From Variovorax sp. PMC12 (GTDB lineage Bacteria > Pseudomonadota > Gammaproteobacteria > Burkholderiales > Burkholderiaceae_C), in assembly GCF_003019815.1 (NCBI RefSeq), contig NZ_CP027773.1, forward strand, positions 4,304,501 to 4,368,500: DNA of 64,000 nucleotides, read 5' to 3'. Position numbers and translations under genes: made by a program. The first letter of the stretch is position 1; each line of letters starts with the position of its first letter. The notes under the pieces were generated by a model. It saw nothing but the letters and a program-made list of their open reading frames with translations. It did not search any database and was not told where the DNA came from. Of the stretch, positions 43,333 to 52,753 are shown one piece after another.

Positions 43333-44553
43333 TCAGGGATTGACGAGGAAGTCGCCAGCGCGCGGAGTGTCGTTGATTTCCAGGACCAGCGCGTAGGACA
43401 CTTTCTCGAAAGTGCGAAACACCATCAGCAGGCCGATGCGTTCATTGGGCAGCTTGATGGTTTCCTTGCGGGCGCCGGTACGGTCGACGATGGTCTCGCC
43501 GTTCTTCAGGATGGCCAGCACGTGGCCGCTGTCGATGCCGTCGCGCGTGCCCTTGTTGATGGCCACCACCTGGTTCTGCGCCGCGAACTGCACCGCGTTG
43601 CCGTAGACCGAGATGATGCGGCCGTCGACCTGCGTCGAGGGCGCGCGCGGCACGTAGCTCAGCAGCTGGCGCGGCGGCTCGGGCAGCAGGCGGTCGCCGG
43701 CGCGGATTTCCTCGCGCGACGCGATGATGTCGACGGTCGCTGGCACCACCGTGATGACGTCCTTGTCCTCGACCGTCTCGACGGTGGTCGACTCGCCGCG
43801 CTGCAGCTGCGCCTTGCCCAGGTACTGCGCCTCGTAGCCGAGGATTTCGCCCGTGCCCGGGTCTTTCAGCGGGGTGGCGTTGCGGAACACGCGGAAATGC
43901 TGCACCGGGCCCGGGGCCTCGACCAGCGGGGAATTGGCGTTGCCGCGCGCATAGGCGCGGTCGCCGCGTGACAGCAGAACACGGTTGTCGTTGCCGGCCA
44001 CGATGCGCGGCGCGCTCTCCAGCGTGCCGGCGTCGACCACGATGGGCTCGCTCAGGAACGGCTCGATGATGCTCGGGTTGAGCGTGGGCAGCGCCATGCC
44101 GGCCAGCGAATCGAAGCGGGTGCGCGGTGACAGCTTGATGGTGCCGCCGTCGCCGCTGAAGCCGCCGCGGCGGGTGGTCGTGAGGCGGGCGCGGCCGCCG
44201 GTCTTGTCCAGGTAGAGCACCTGGCCGGGGTAGATGCGGTGCGGGTTCGCGATTTCGTCGAGGTTCATGCCCCACAGCTCGGGCCAGCGCCAGGGGCGCA
44301 GCAGGTAGAGGCGGGAGATGGCCCAGAGCGTGTCGCCGGGCTTGACGGCGTATTCGTCGGGGGCGTTGGGGGAGAGTTCGCTCAGCGGCACGCCGGTCTG
44401 CGCGGTCTGCTGGGCCGTGGCGCGCTGCTGCGGCGTCACCGGGTAGTTCTGGGCCCAGGCCGTCGTGGCGCCGCAACTGCCGAGCACCGCCAGGGCGGTC
44501 AGCGTGGCAAGAAATGAGGGGCGCTGGCGTTCAGCTGATCTGAGCTTTTTCAT
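43333..44553 (-). CDS. LysM-domain secreted protein
   Basis: 406 residues. The signal peptide (about 1-34, TTAWA) is followed by one LysM domain (about 67-115; YAVKPGDTLWAISRLYL and PHRIYPGQVLYL), which binds peptidoglycan, and a long C-terminal region of unknown fold. This protein is regularly the first gene in the LysM-dprA-smg set of Burkholderiales. ATG 44553 gives the signal peptide; an upstream in-frame start adds 16 residues with no support. Divergent from def. Confidence 0.92.
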   Translation of the reverse strand: MKKLRSAERQRPSFLATLTALAVLGSCGATTAWAQNYPVTPQQRATAQQTAQTGVPLSELSPNAPDEYAVKPGDTLWAISRLYLLRPWRWPELWGMNLDEIANPHRIYPGQVLYLDKTGGRARLTTTRRGGFSGDGGTIKLSPRTRFDSLAGMALPTLNPSIIEPFLSEPIVVDAGTLESAPRIVAGNDNRVLLSRGDRAYARGNANSPLVEAPGPVQHFRVFRNATPLKDPGTGEILGYEAQYLGKAQLQRGESTTVETVEDKDVITVVPATVDIIASREEIRAGDRLLPEPPRQLLSYVPRAPSTQVDGRIISVYGNAVQFAAQNQVVAINKGTRDGIDSGHVLAILKNGETIVDRTGARKETIKLPNERIGLLMVFRTFEKVSYALVLEINDTPRAGDFLVNP

Positions 44554-44712
44554 GTCTGGATGGGTGAGCGCGCGAGGTATCGCCGCACATACGAATCTCA
44601 CAATTTGCTACGAATTCTGCGCTGAAGCCCTTGGCAGGGCAACGTTTTCGGGCTCGCGGAACCCGCCGCGTCGCGGAATTGGCGAAAATAGCCACAACTT
44701 TCCCCCGATTTC

Positions 44713-45231
44713 ATGGCCAAACGAATCATTCTGAGTTACCCGGACAAGCGCCTCCACACGGTGGCCAAGCCGGTGCAGGGCGTCGACGCGCGCATCAAGG
44801 CGCTGGTGGCCGACATGCTGGAAACAATGTACGACGCCAACGGCATCGGCCTGGCAGCCACGCAGGTCGACGTGCACGAGCGGCTTGTCGTCATCGACGT
44901 GTCCGAAGAGCGCAACGAGCCCATTGTGCTCATCAACCCCGAGATCACCTGGGCCAGCGACGAGAAGGTGCTGAACGAGGAAGGCTGCCTCTCGGTGCCC
45001 GGCATCTACGACGGCGTGATGCGCTCGACCTCGGTCAAGGTGCAGGCGCTCGACGAGAACGGCGAAAGCCGCACCATCGAGGCCGACGGCCTGCTGGCCG
45101 TGTGCATCCAGCACGAACTCGACCACCTGCTGGGCAAGGTGTTCGTCGAATACCTCTCCCCCCTGAAGCGCAACCGCATCAAGAGCAAGCTGCTCAAGCA
45201 GCAGCGCGAAGAACTGCGGGAACGGGCCTGA
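44713..45231 (+). CDS. def: Peptide deformylase
   Basis: 172 residues with all three catalytic motifs: GIGLAATQ, EGCLSVP (metal Cys) and QHELDHL (metal His pair and catalytic Glu). It removes the formyl group from new proteins and works with Fmt, coded two genes on. It is divergent from the LysM gene. Confidence 0.97.
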   Translation: MAKRIILSYPDKRLHTVAKPVQGVDARIKALVADMLETMYDANGIGLAATQVDVHERLVVIDVSEERNEPIVLINPEITWASDEKVLNEEGCLSVPGIYDGVMRSTSVKVQALDENGESRTIEADGLLAVCIQHELDHLLGKVFVEYLSPLKRNRIKSKLLKQQREELRERA

Positions 45232-45232
45232 C

Positions 45233-45745
45233 ATGACGATGCGGCGCGGCTTTCGCACCTTCGCCACGCTGGCGGTCTTCGCGGCCGCCGGCCTGGGGCT
45301 GGCGGGCTGCGTGAGCGAGCCCGCGCGCATCCGGCCCGGCACCTCCGCCGCCGAAACGCTGCAGCTGCTGGGCACGCCCACGGGCCGCTATCCGCTCAAC
45401 GGCGGCGGCGAGCGGCTGCAGTATTCGCGCATGCCCGCCGGCTTCGAGGTGACCGACATCGACGTCGACGCGTCCGGCAAGGTTGTCTCGGTGACCCAGG
45501 TGCTGAGCGAAGCGCGCTTCGGCCAGGACATCAAGGTCAACCAGTGGCGCCAGGACGACGTCATGGCCTTCTACGGCCGCCCCTATGAAATCTCCCGCGT
45601 CAGTTCCTTCGACGGTGCCGTCTGGACCTGGCGCTACAAGGCCGTGAACGAGCGCCGCATGCTGTACATCTACATCGATCCGACCGGCGTGGTCCGGCGC
45701 TATCACACGGGGGACGATCTCGAGCTCGATCGGATCCGCGATTGA
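45233..45745 (+). CDS. BamE-like outer-membrane lipoprotein
   Basis: 170 residues with lipobox GLAGC (Cys26) and an SmpA/BamE-like alpha-beta domain: IRPGTSAAETLQLLGTPTGRYPL and the repeat-like VMAFYGRPYEISRVSSFDGAVWTW. The role in outer-membrane assembly is inferred from the fold only; it is not BamE proper, which lies elsewhere in this group. It starts one base after def, and its stop overlaps the fmt start (TTGA). Confidence 0.8.
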   Translation: MTMRRGFRTFATLAVFAAAGLGLAGCVSEPARIRPGTSAAETLQLLGTPTGRYPLNGGGERLQYSRMPAGFEVTDIDVDASGKVVSVTQVLSEARFGQDIKVNQWRQDDVMAFYGRPYEISRVSSFDGAVWTWRYKAVNERRMLYIYIDPTGVVRRYHTGDDLELDRIRD

Positions 45746-46698
45746 GCCGCCTGCGCGTCGTTTTCGCGGGCACGCCCGAGTTCGCTCGCGTCGCCCTGGA
45801 GGCCATCGCCGCCGCCGGCCATGACATCGTGCTGGTGATGAGCCAGCCCGACCGCCCCGCCGGCCGCGGCATGAAGCTGCAGGCCTCGCCCGTCAAGCAG
45901 TGCGCAGCGGCCAACGGCTGGCCCGTGGCCCAGCCGCGCAGCCTGCGCCTGGACGGCAAGTACCCCGACGAAGCCTCGGCCGCGCGCGACACCCTGCTGG
46001 CCGCCAGGCCCGACGTGATGGTGGTCGCCGCCTACGGCCTGATCCTGCCGCAGTGGGTGCTCGACCTGCCGGCGCACGGCTGCCTGAACATCCACGCGAG
46101 CCTGCTGCCGCGCTGGCGCGGCGCGGCGCCGATCCACCGCGCCATCGAGGCCGGCGACGCGCAGACCGGCATCACCATCATGCAGATGGACGCGGGCCTG
46201 GATACCGGCGACATGCTGCTGCGCGAGTCGGTCGACATCGGCGACGACAACACCGCGCGCCTGCACGACCGGCTGGCCGGGCTGGGCGGCCGCATGATCG
46301 TCGAGGCGTTGGCGAACATCGGCGGCCTCACCCGCACGCCCCAGCCCGCCGAAGGCATCACCTACGCCCACAAGGTCGAGAAGCACGAAGCGCTGATCGA
46401 CTGGGCCCAGGCCGCCGACGCCATCGTGCGTCGCATCCGCGCCTTCGACCCGTTTCCCGGCGCCAACAGCCCGCTCGACGGCGAGGCCATCAAGCTGTGG
46501 GCCGCCCACGCGACTGCGGCCACCGATGCGTCGGCTGCGCCGGGCACGATCCTGGCCGTCACCGACGCCGGCGTTGCCGTGGCCGCTTCCGGCTCGACCG
46601 TCACCATCACCGAACTGCAGCGCGCGGGCGGCAAGCGCCTGCCCGTGGCCGATTTCCTGCGCGGCTTCGACCTGAAGCCCGGGCAGGTGTTCGGCTGA
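45742..46698 (+). CDS. fmt: Methionyl-tRNA formyltransferase (TTG start)
   Basis: 318 residues; N-terminal formyltransferase domain beginning RVVFAGTPEFARV, the active-site HASLLPRWRGAAPIHRAI and the Asp in MDAGLDTGDML, and the C-terminal tRNA-binding domain (about 210-318). The TTG at 45742 overlaps the stop of the lipoprotein gene (TTGA) and gives the normal family start. Its end overlaps the azlC ATG (TGATG). Confidence 0.97.
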   Translation: MSRLRVVFAGTPEFARVALEAIAAAGHDIVLVMSQPDRPAGRGMKLQASPVKQCAAANGWPVAQPRSLRLDGKYPDEASAARDTLLAARPDVMVVAAYGLILPQWVLDLPAHGCLNIHASLLPRWRGAAPIHRAIEAGDAQTGITIMQMDAGLDTGDMLLRESVDIGDDNTARLHDRLAGLGGRMIVEALANIGGLTRTPQPAEGITYAHKVEKHEALIDWAQAADAIVRRIRAFDPFPGANSPLDGEAIKLWAAHATAATDASAAPGTILAVTDAGVAVAASGSTVTITELQRAGGKRLPVADFLRGFDLKPGQVFG

Positions 46699-47438
46699 TG
46701 TTCCTGTCGACCGCCATCCGCTCGCGGCCCGAATTCCGGACGGGCGTGCGCGACATGTCTTCCGTGGCGCTGGGCATCGGCGCCTGGGGCCTCATGACCG
46801 GCGTGGCCATGGTCAAGTCGGACATGAGCGTGATCGAGGCGATTGCGATGACCCTGCTGGTCTACGCGGGCAGCTCGCAGCTGGCGGCCATTCCGCTGCT
46901 GGCCGCGGGCGCGCCGGCCTGGGTGATTCTGGCCACGGGCTTCTGCGTGAACCTGCGCTTCGTCGTGTTCAGCCTGCACCTGCGCCCCTACCTCATGCAC
47001 ATGCCGCGCTGGCGCCGCATGCTGCACGGCTACCTCACGGCCGACATGAGCTATGCGCTCTTCACCAGGAAGTACCCCAAGCCGCCGCTCACCATTGCCG
47101 AGGAGCAGTCGCAGGAGGCCTACCTCACCGGCAACTACTTCGTGACCTGGTGCGCCTGGATGGGCATGAGCATGCTGGGCGTGGCGCTCGCCAACTTCAT
47201 TCCGCAGAACTGGGGCCTGGGCTTCGCGGGCGTGCTGAGCCTGGTGGCCATCGTCTGCTCGATGGCGACGACGCGGCTGCGCGTGCTGGCCGCGCTGATT
47301 GCCGGCGTCACCGCGGTGGCCGCCTATGCGCTGCCGCTGAAGCTCAACATCGTGGTCGCCATCGGCGTCGCGGTGCTGCTGTGCTTCTGGCTGGAGAAGC
47401 AGTTCGGGCTCGACCCGGCGGCGGAGGACGACAAGTGA
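46698..47438 (+). CDS. azlC: AzlC-family branched-chain amino-acid exporter subunit
   Basis: 246 residues, about five to six membrane helices. The AzlC pattern YAGSSQLAAIPLLAAGAPAW and CVNLRFVVFSLHL are clear, with TADMSYALF following. AzlC and AzlD together export branched-chain amino acids. The ATG overlaps the fmt stop, and the azlD GTG overlaps this stop. Confidence 0.93.
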   Translation: MFLSTAIRSRPEFRTGVRDMSSVALGIGAWGLMTGVAMVKSDMSVIEAIAMTLLVYAGSSQLAAIPLLAAGAPAWVILATGFCVNLRFVVFSLHLRPYLMHMPRWRRMLHGYLTADMSYALFTRKYPKPPLTIAEEQSQEAYLTGNYFVTWCAWMGMSMLGVALANFIPQNWGLGFAGVLSLVAIVCSMATTRLRVLAALIAGVTAVAAYALPLKLNIVVAIGVAVLLCFWLEKQFGLDPAAEDDK

Positions 47439-47773
47439 GTGGAACCACCGACCTGTGGACCATTTGCGTGATCGTCGGGCTGGCGCTCGTCACCGTGCTC
47501 ACGCGCTGCTTCTTCTTCATCCTGGACCGCCCCTGGGGCCTGCCCGAGTGGGCGCACCGCGCGCTGCACTATGCGCCGGCCGCCGCGCTCGCGGCGGTGA
47601 TCGCGCCCGAGATCGTCATGACGCAGGGCCACCTGATCGGCACGCTGCACGACGCCCGCCTCTATGCGGCGGTCGTCGGCGCGGCTTACTACTACTGGCG
47701 GCGCGGCGTGCTCGGCACCATGCTCGCGGGCATGGCGGTGTACCTGCCGCTGCACTTGGGCCTCGGCTGGTAG
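47435..47773 (+). CDS. azlD: AzlD-family transporter subunit (GTG start)
   Basis: 112 residues with three to four membrane helices, including LTRCFFFILDRPWGLP and ALHYAPAAALAAVIAPE. The GTG at 47435 makes a GTGA overlap with azlC; no ATG lies near. It is the small partner of AzlC. Confidence 0.9.
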   Translation: MSGTTDLWTICVIVGLALVTVLTRCFFFILDRPWGLPEWAHRALHYAPAAALAAVIAPEIVMTQGHLIGTLHDARLYAAVVGAAYYYWRRGVLGTMLAGMAVYLPLHLGLGW

Positions 47774-47782
47774 TTCGCGTCT

Positions 47783-48757
47783 TCAGTCGAGCTTCACGCC
47801 GGCTGTTCTGATGATGTTGCCCCAGCGCTCGCTCTCGGCGCGCGATAGCTTGTAGAAGTCCTGCGGCGAGCCCGGCAGCGCCTCGAAGCCGAAGTCCGCG
47901 AACAGCTTCACCACCTTCGGCGCCTTCATGGCCTTGTGCAGTTCGGCGTTGAGCCGCGCCACCGCTTCCGGCTGCATGCCGGCCGGGCCGATCAGGCCGT
48001 GGAAGGCGTAGGCGTTGACGTCGGGAAAGCCGGCCTCGACGAAGGTCGGCACCTCGGGCAGCGCATTGGCGCGCTGCGGCAGCGCGATGGCCAGCACCCG
48101 CACCTTGCCCGACTTGATGATCGACAGGCCCGAGGCCAGGTCGAGCATCATCACCGGCACCTGTCCGCCCATCACGTCGGACATGGCGGGCGCGGCGCCC
48201 TTGTACGGCACGTGCACGATGCTCAGCCCGGCCTTCTGCTTGAACAGCTCCATCGCCATGTGATGCGGCGAGCCGTTGCCCGGCGAGGCATAGCTCACCT
48301 TCTCGGGGTTGGCCTTCACGTAGCGCACGAACTCCGCCACGTTCTTCGCGGGGAAGTCGGGGTGCACCACCAGCGCTACCGGAAAGCGGCCGATGGTGCC
48401 GATGTAGGTGAAGTCGCTCGCCGGCTTGTACGGCAGCTTGGTGAACATGTGTTCGTTGAAGAGCAGCGCCGCGTTCTCGGCCTGCATGATCGTGTAGCCG
48501 TCGGGCTTGGCCTGCATCATCACGGACACGCCGATGTTGGTCGACGCGCCGGGCCGGTTGTCGATGATCAGCGGCTGCCCCAGCGAAGGCTGCATGGCCT
48601 CGGCCAGCGAACGCGCCAGGTTGTCGGTGCCGCCGCCGGCCGAGTACGGCACGATCCACTTGACCGGCTGGTTCGGGTAGGCCGCCGGCTGCGCCGACGC
48701 GAAGGAAGCAGCCAGCGCGAGGGTCGCGGCCAGCAGGGGAAGGAAGCGTTTCATCAT
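47783..48757 (-). CDS. Bug-family (TctC-like) solute-binding protein
   Basis: 324 residues. Signal peptide ends about SFASAQ; the Bug fold has YPNQPVKWIVPYSAGGGTDNLAR, VDNRPGAS-type IIDNRPGAST and a HVPYKGAAPAMSDVMGG loop. Bug proteins bind carboxylates for tripartite importers; no tctA/tctB is near, as is usual in this group. It is last in a six-gene operon with an aromatic monooxygenase, so an aromatic acid ligand is likely. Two ATG codons in tandem start it; the first is used. Confidence 0.92.
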   Translation of the reverse strand: MMKRFLPLLAATLALAASFASAQPAAYPNQPVKWIVPYSAGGGTDNLARSLAEAMQPSLGQPLIIDNRPGASTNIGVSVMMQAKPDGYTIMQAENAALLFNEHMFTKLPYKPASDFTYIGTIGRFPVALVVHPDFPAKNVAEFVRYVKANPEKVSYASPGNGSPHHMAMELFKQKAGLSIVHVPYKGAAPAMSDVMGGQVPVMMLDLASGLSIIKSGKVRVLAIALPQRANALPEVPTFVEAGFPDVNAYAFHGLIGPAGMQPEAVARLNAELHKAMKAPKVVKLFADFGFEALPGSPQDFYKLSRAESERWGNIIRTAGVKLD

Positions 48758-48797
48758 CGTCTCTTGTCTCCGTTGCCTGTTTTGAAATCGGTTCTGT

Positions 48798-49775
48798 TCA
48801 GTCGCCGCGCAGCACTTGCCACAGCTCGCGGTCGCGCTCGGCGGTCCACACCACGGGGTGCTCGATGCCGCGCAGCTCGTCATAGGCGCGCGACACGTCG
48901 AAGGGCAGCACATGCTGGAACACGGGCCAGCCGCCGAAGCGCGGCGTCATGGCCGCCTCTGCGCGCGCGAAGCAGCCCTTGAGCGTGTCGCCCGCCGCGA
49001 TGCCGGCCTTCACGCTGTCCAGCAGCGTCGACAGGAATGCCTTGGTCAGGCCGATCGCCTCGGCGCATGCGGCTTCGTCCTGCAGCACCGCGCCGCGGCC
49101 CGGCACCAGCACGCGCGGGTTCAGCGCATGCACCGCGTCGAGCGTGCGGGCCCAGTCGCCGATGTAGGCGTCGCCCGCGTACACGCCGCAGTGGTTCTCG
49201 ACCACGTCGCCGGAGAACAGCACGCCGCAGTCGGGCAGCCAGGCGACGGTGTCGCCGCTCGAATGGCCGCGGCCCAGCGCCATCAGCCGCAGCTCGCGGC
49301 CGGTGCCCGGGCGGGGGCCGAGCCACAGGCTCATTTCGCCCTGGAAGCTCATCGTCGGGAAGGTCAGGCCCGGAATCTCTTCCACGCCCGCGAACAGGCG
49401 CGGGAAGCGGCCCACCTCCGAATCGAAGTCGGCCTGGCCGCGGGTGCGTATCCAGTCGAGCGTGCCGTTGCTCGCGATGATCTGCTCCACCTCGTCGAAG
49501 GCGCTCGCGCCCATCACGCGCACCGCGTGGTAGTGGGTGAGCACGATGGTCCGGATCGGCTTGTCGGTCACCGTGCGGATGGCCGCGAGGAAGTCGCGCG
49601 CCATGCGCGGCGTGGGGCGCGTGTCGATCAGCACCACGTGGTCGTCGCCGACGACGAAGCCGCAGTTGGGATCGAAGTCGCTGATGTAGCCGTATGCATC
49701 GGGCGCGAGCTCGCGCAGCTGCGGCTTCTGCTCGCGGGTGTCCGAGGCAGAAGCGAAAGAGACGTTGGCGGTCAT
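48798..49775 (-). CDS. Metallo-beta-lactamase-fold protein with an altered metal site
   Basis: 325 residues of the MBL fold. The usual HxHxDH is THYHAVRVMGA, where the Asp and third His are replaced by Val and Arg; GRGHSSGD and FSGDVVENH keep a His and Asp, but the last His site reads VPGRG instead of PGHG. So three of the normal zinc ligands are missing. The enzyme could bind one metal ion, use other ligands or have a non-hydrolytic role. It overlaps the DUF2783 gene (ATGA) in the operon. Confidence 0.85.
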   Translation of the reverse strand: MTANVSFASASDTREQKPQLRELAPDAYGYISDFDPNCGFVVGDDHVVLIDTRPTPRMARDFLAAIRTVTDKPIRTIVLTHYHAVRVMGASAFDEVEQIIASNGTLDWIRTRGQADFDSEVGRFPRLFAGVEEIPGLTFPTMSFQGEMSLWLGPRPGTGRELRLMALGRGHSSGDTVAWLPDCGVLFSGDVVENHCGVYAGDAYIGDWARTLDAVHALNPRVLVPGRGAVLQDEAACAEAIGLTKAFLSTLLDSVKAGIAAGDTLKGCFARAEAAMTPRFGGWPVFQHVLPFDVSRAYDELRGIEHPVVWTAERDRELWQVLRGD

Positions 49776-49978
49776 GGGGTGTGGTTGGTCGTGGGGTTGT
49801 CTTCGGCGGCCGCGCGGATGCAGGCGAGCAGCACGTCCTGGTCGGCGCACTGGTTGGCCAGCAGCAGCACGAGGCGGGCATTGAGGTCGGCGCTGTGCGC
49901 CTCGCTCATGCCTTCGTGCGCGGCAAGCAGGGCCGCGTAGAAGCCGTCGGGGTCGGGGATGCGGGGCGCTGTGTTCAT
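49772..49978 (-). CDS. DUF2783-family small protein
   Basis: 68 residues: PDPDGFYAALLAAHEGMS, then LNARLVLLLANQ and DQDVLLACIRAA, two helices with no membrane segment. The DUF2783 family is often next to aromatic FAD monooxygenases, as here. Its ATG overlaps the monooxygenase stop and its TGA overlaps the MBL-gene start, both as ATGA. The function is unknown; a small partner of the monooxygenase is a plausible guess. Confidence 0.8.
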   Translation of the reverse strand: MNTAPRIPDPDGFYAALLAAHEGMSEAHSADLNARLVLLLANQCADQDVLLACIRAAAEDNPTTNHTP

Positions 49979-51624
49979 GGGGCGGTGTCGTGGGCGAGGG
50001 CGGTGCGCAACGCGGCGGCGATGGCTTCGGGCGTGGCTTGCGTCAGCACGGCGGCGCGGTAGGCGTCGGGCCGCACGAGGACGAAGCCGCCCGCATGGCC
50101 GATGCCGAGATGGCGCGCCAGTTGTTCGTCGGGCTGCAGCGTGGGCAGGCCGCTGTCGCCGCCCACGGCCAGCAGGCGCAGCGGCAATGCGGCGGTGGCG
50201 TCGAGCGCGGCCCGTGCCTGTTCGCGCGTCGGCGCGAACCACAGGCCGATGCACTGCGTGCCCTCGGCCAGCAGCTGCATCAGCGTCGTCCCGCGGCCGT
50301 CGGTCCAGCGCAGCGCCAGGTTCTGCACCGTGCGGCCGCCTTCGGGCAGCGCGGGCGCGGGCGGGTAGTCGTTGGCGACCGACATGCGTCCGGTGTTCAC
50401 CAGCGCCCGGGCGAAAGGATGGCGCGCCGCCAGCGCCACCACGGCGCGGCGCAGCGTGTGCTCCGCCGGCGAGCGCGGCGCCAGGAAGCGCGCCGAGCGG
50501 CTGGTCACCTGCAGGTTCTGCGCGGCGGCGGGCTGGCGCTCGGCGTCGTAGCTGTCGAGCAGCGCATCGCCGGCCTTGCCTTGCGCGACCAGCGCGAGCT
50601 TCCAGCCGAGGTTGGCCGCGTCCTGGATGCCGCTGTTGCCGCCGCGCGCGCCGAAGGGGCTCACCACGTGCGCCGCGTCGCCGACGAAGAACACGCGGCC
50701 GTGCCGGAAGCTGTCGAGCAGATGGTCGCGGTAGCCGTACGGCCCGATCCACACGAACTCGAACTCCACGTCCGGCCCCAGTTGCTCGCGCAGCCGCGCG
50801 CCGGCCACCTCGGGCTTGCTGATGTGGGCCGTGTCGCAGTCTTCGGGCATCTGGTAGTCGATGCGCCACACGCCGTCGGCCATCAGGTGCTGCCACACGC
50901 CGCGGCCTTCGTTGAAGGGCGCGTCGACCCAGGTCCAGCGCTCGGTGGGCAGCGGCTTCCTGAAGCGCACGTCGCTGATGCACCAGCGGTCGGTGCTGCG
51001 CGAGGCGTGCGCCTCGATGCCGAGCTGCGCGCGTATCGGGCTGTTGGCGCCGGTCGCGTCGATCAGCCGGTCGGCCTCGATGGTGTAGCTGCCCGCGGGC
51101 GTCTCGATGTCCAGGCGCACGCCGTCGGCCAGTTGCTCGACGCGCGTCACGCGGCTCTTCCAGCGCACTTCGGTGCGGCCGAGTTCGAGGATGCGCTCGA
51201 CCAGGAACCACTCGACGTAGAACTGCTGCAGGTTGATGAACGGCGGCTGCCTGGAGACGCTGTTCGCCTGCAGGTTGAAGTTGTAGACCTCCTGCTCGCC
51301 CGAGAAGGTGCGCCCGAACGACCAGGTGATGCCCTTGGCCGCGATGCGCTCGTAGATGCCCAGGCGCTCGAAGATCTCCAGGCTCTTCTGCGCGTAGCAG
51401 ATTCCGCGCGACGACGCGCCGCGCACGCCGACGGTGTCGTCCTCGTCGAGCAGCACCGCATGCACGCCGCGCTGCGCGAGGTCGCAGGCCAGCGTGAGGC
51501 CCGAGGGGCCGGCGCCGACGATCACGATGGGGTGGCGCACGACCTTCGCGCTGTTCAGCTCGGGCGGGGGCGTGAAGGGCCAGACCGGCAGCTCGTAGGC
51601 CGGTGCGAATGCAAAGTTTTCCAT
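49975..51624 (-). CDS. FAD-dependent aromatic monooxygenase (MhpA/PheA type)
   Basis: 549 residues, flavoprotein hydroxylase of class A. The FAD motif VGAGPSGLTLACDLAQRG (about 36-53), the DG-type segment near 170 and GDAAHVVSPFGARGGNSG (about 315) are present, with a thioredoxin-like C-terminal domain. Such enzymes hydroxylate phenols, 3-hydroxyphenylpropionate or resorcinol. It is in one operon with a VOC protein and an alpha/beta hydrolase, a usual set for ring hydroxylation, ring opening and cleavage of the product. The substrate is not known. Confidence 0.9.
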   Translation of the reverse strand: MENFAFAPAYELPVWPFTPPPELNSAKVVRHPIVIVGAGPSGLTLACDLAQRGVHAVLLDEDDTVGVRGASSRGICYAQKSLEIFERLGIYERIAAKGITWSFGRTFSGEQEVYNFNLQANSVSRQPPFINLQQFYVEWFLVERILELGRTEVRWKSRVTRVEQLADGVRLDIETPAGSYTIEADRLIDATGANSPIRAQLGIEAHASRSTDRWCISDVRFRKPLPTERWTWVDAPFNEGRGVWQHLMADGVWRIDYQMPEDCDTAHISKPEVAGARLREQLGPDVEFEFVWIGPYGYRDHLLDSFRHGRVFFVGDAAHVVSPFGARGGNSGIQDAANLGWKLALVAQGKAGDALLDSYDAERQPAAAQNLQVTSRSARFLAPRSPAEHTLRRAVVALAARHPFARALVNTGRMSVANDYPPAPALPEGGRTVQNLALRWTDGRGTTLMQLLAEGTQCIGLWFAPTREQARAALDATAALPLRLLAVGGDSGLPTLQPDEQLARHLGIGHAGGFVLVRPDAYRAAVLTQATPEAIAAALRTALAHDTAP

Positions 51625-51631
51625 GTCTCTT

Positions 51632-52753
51632 CTACAGCGCGTGGGCGAACTCGGCGATGGCGTCGGCCGCCTGCGGAATCAGGTGCGGCTGGCCCGCCAG
51701 GTAGTGGTTGCCGCCCACGATGTCGACGTTGCGGATGCGAGATCCGCCCGCCGCCATCCATGCGTCGCGGGTGCTCGGGAAGGTCGACTGGTCGCCGGTG
51801 TAGGTCAGCAGCAGCTTCGGCACCGTGGTGCGCGCGAGGTTGGTCGGCCCGTCGGCCTGCGAGCGCGAGGACCACTGCGACAGGAAGGCCGTGAGCGAGG
51901 TGGTGCGGCCCATCGCGTTGGCCGAGTAGTTCACCTGCCGCGCGTCGCCCCACACGCTGCCGGGCAGGCGGTCGTTGGGGTCGAGCGAGACGTCGACGCA
52001 GCGCGGATCGGCATGCGTGCGGTAGACGATGAAGGTCTGGTCGCGCGGCGCGCCGGGCGTGTTGCGCAGCAGCGCGAGGCGGTCGAGGCACCACTGCTCG
52101 ATGCGGTCCAGCCGCGCCTTCTGCGCGGCGCTGAAGCGGGCGAGGAAGTCGCTGTCGTAGGGCACGCGGTGGCGCGGGTCGTACATGTCGAGCTCGGGGT
52201 CCACCGAGAGCGGGTCGTGCTCGTCGGTGACAGATGGGTCGATCCAGTCGCGCATCAGCCGGGTGCGGCCCAGGTGCGCGGCGCACAGCGCGATGCCGTC
52301 CACCGGGGGCAGGTCGCCCGGGTGCAGGTGCGTCGGGTCGCCGTCGGGCAGGTGCGTGGCGGTGAGCTTCTCGGCCTGCGCCTGGTAGAAGGCCGAGAGC
52401 GCGGCGCCGCCGGAGTTGCCGACGAGGAACACCTTCTCGTAGCCCGCCGCGCGCAGGTACTGCACGCCGGCGCCCAGGTCTTGAATGGCGCGCTCCATCA
52501 GCAGCACCGTGTCGTTCCCCACGAAGCGCGAGTTCAGCCCCATGCAGCAGATGCCGCGCTCGGCCAGCGGGCCGATCAGGTAGTGGCCCATGAAGTTGCT
52601 GGTCGGGTGCATCACGATGGCCGCGACCTTCTTCGGCCCCTGCGGTGCCTGGCAGGCGCCGTAGATGCGCGGGCGCAGCAGCTGCAGGCCCGACTGGCTC
52701 TCCATCGAGGCGCCGGGCTTCACGTCGATGACGGCGAGTTGCAGCTCAGGCAT
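51632..52753 (-). CDS. Alpha/beta-hydrolase
   Basis: 373 residues, cytoplasmic. The nucleophile elbow is VGNSGGAAL (Ser in GxSxG form), with the closing Asp in YTGDQSTFPSTRDAW and the His in GGNHYLAGQ. In this operon it may cleave a ring-fission product or an ester of the aromatic substrate. It starts inside the end of the VOC gene (8-base overlap) and ends 7 bases before the monooxygenase. Confidence 0.85.
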   Translation of the reverse strand: MPELQLAVIDVKPGASMESQSGLQLLRPRIYGACQAPQGPKKVAAIVMHPTSNFMGHYLIGPLAERGICCMGLNSRFVGNDTVLLMERAIQDLGAGVQYLRAAGYEKVFLVGNSGGAALSAFYQAQAEKLTATHLPDGDPTHLHPGDLPPVDGIALCAAHLGRTRLMRDWIDPSVTDEHDPLSVDPELDMYDPRHRVPYDSDFLARFSAAQKARLDRIEQWCLDRLALLRNTPGAPRDQTFIVYRTHADPRCVDVSLDPNDRLPGSVWGDARQVNYSANAMGRTTSLTAFLSQWSSRSQADGPTNLARTTVPKLLLTYTGDQSTFPSTRDAWMAAGGSRIRNVDIVGGNHYLAGQPHLIPQAADAIAEFAHAL

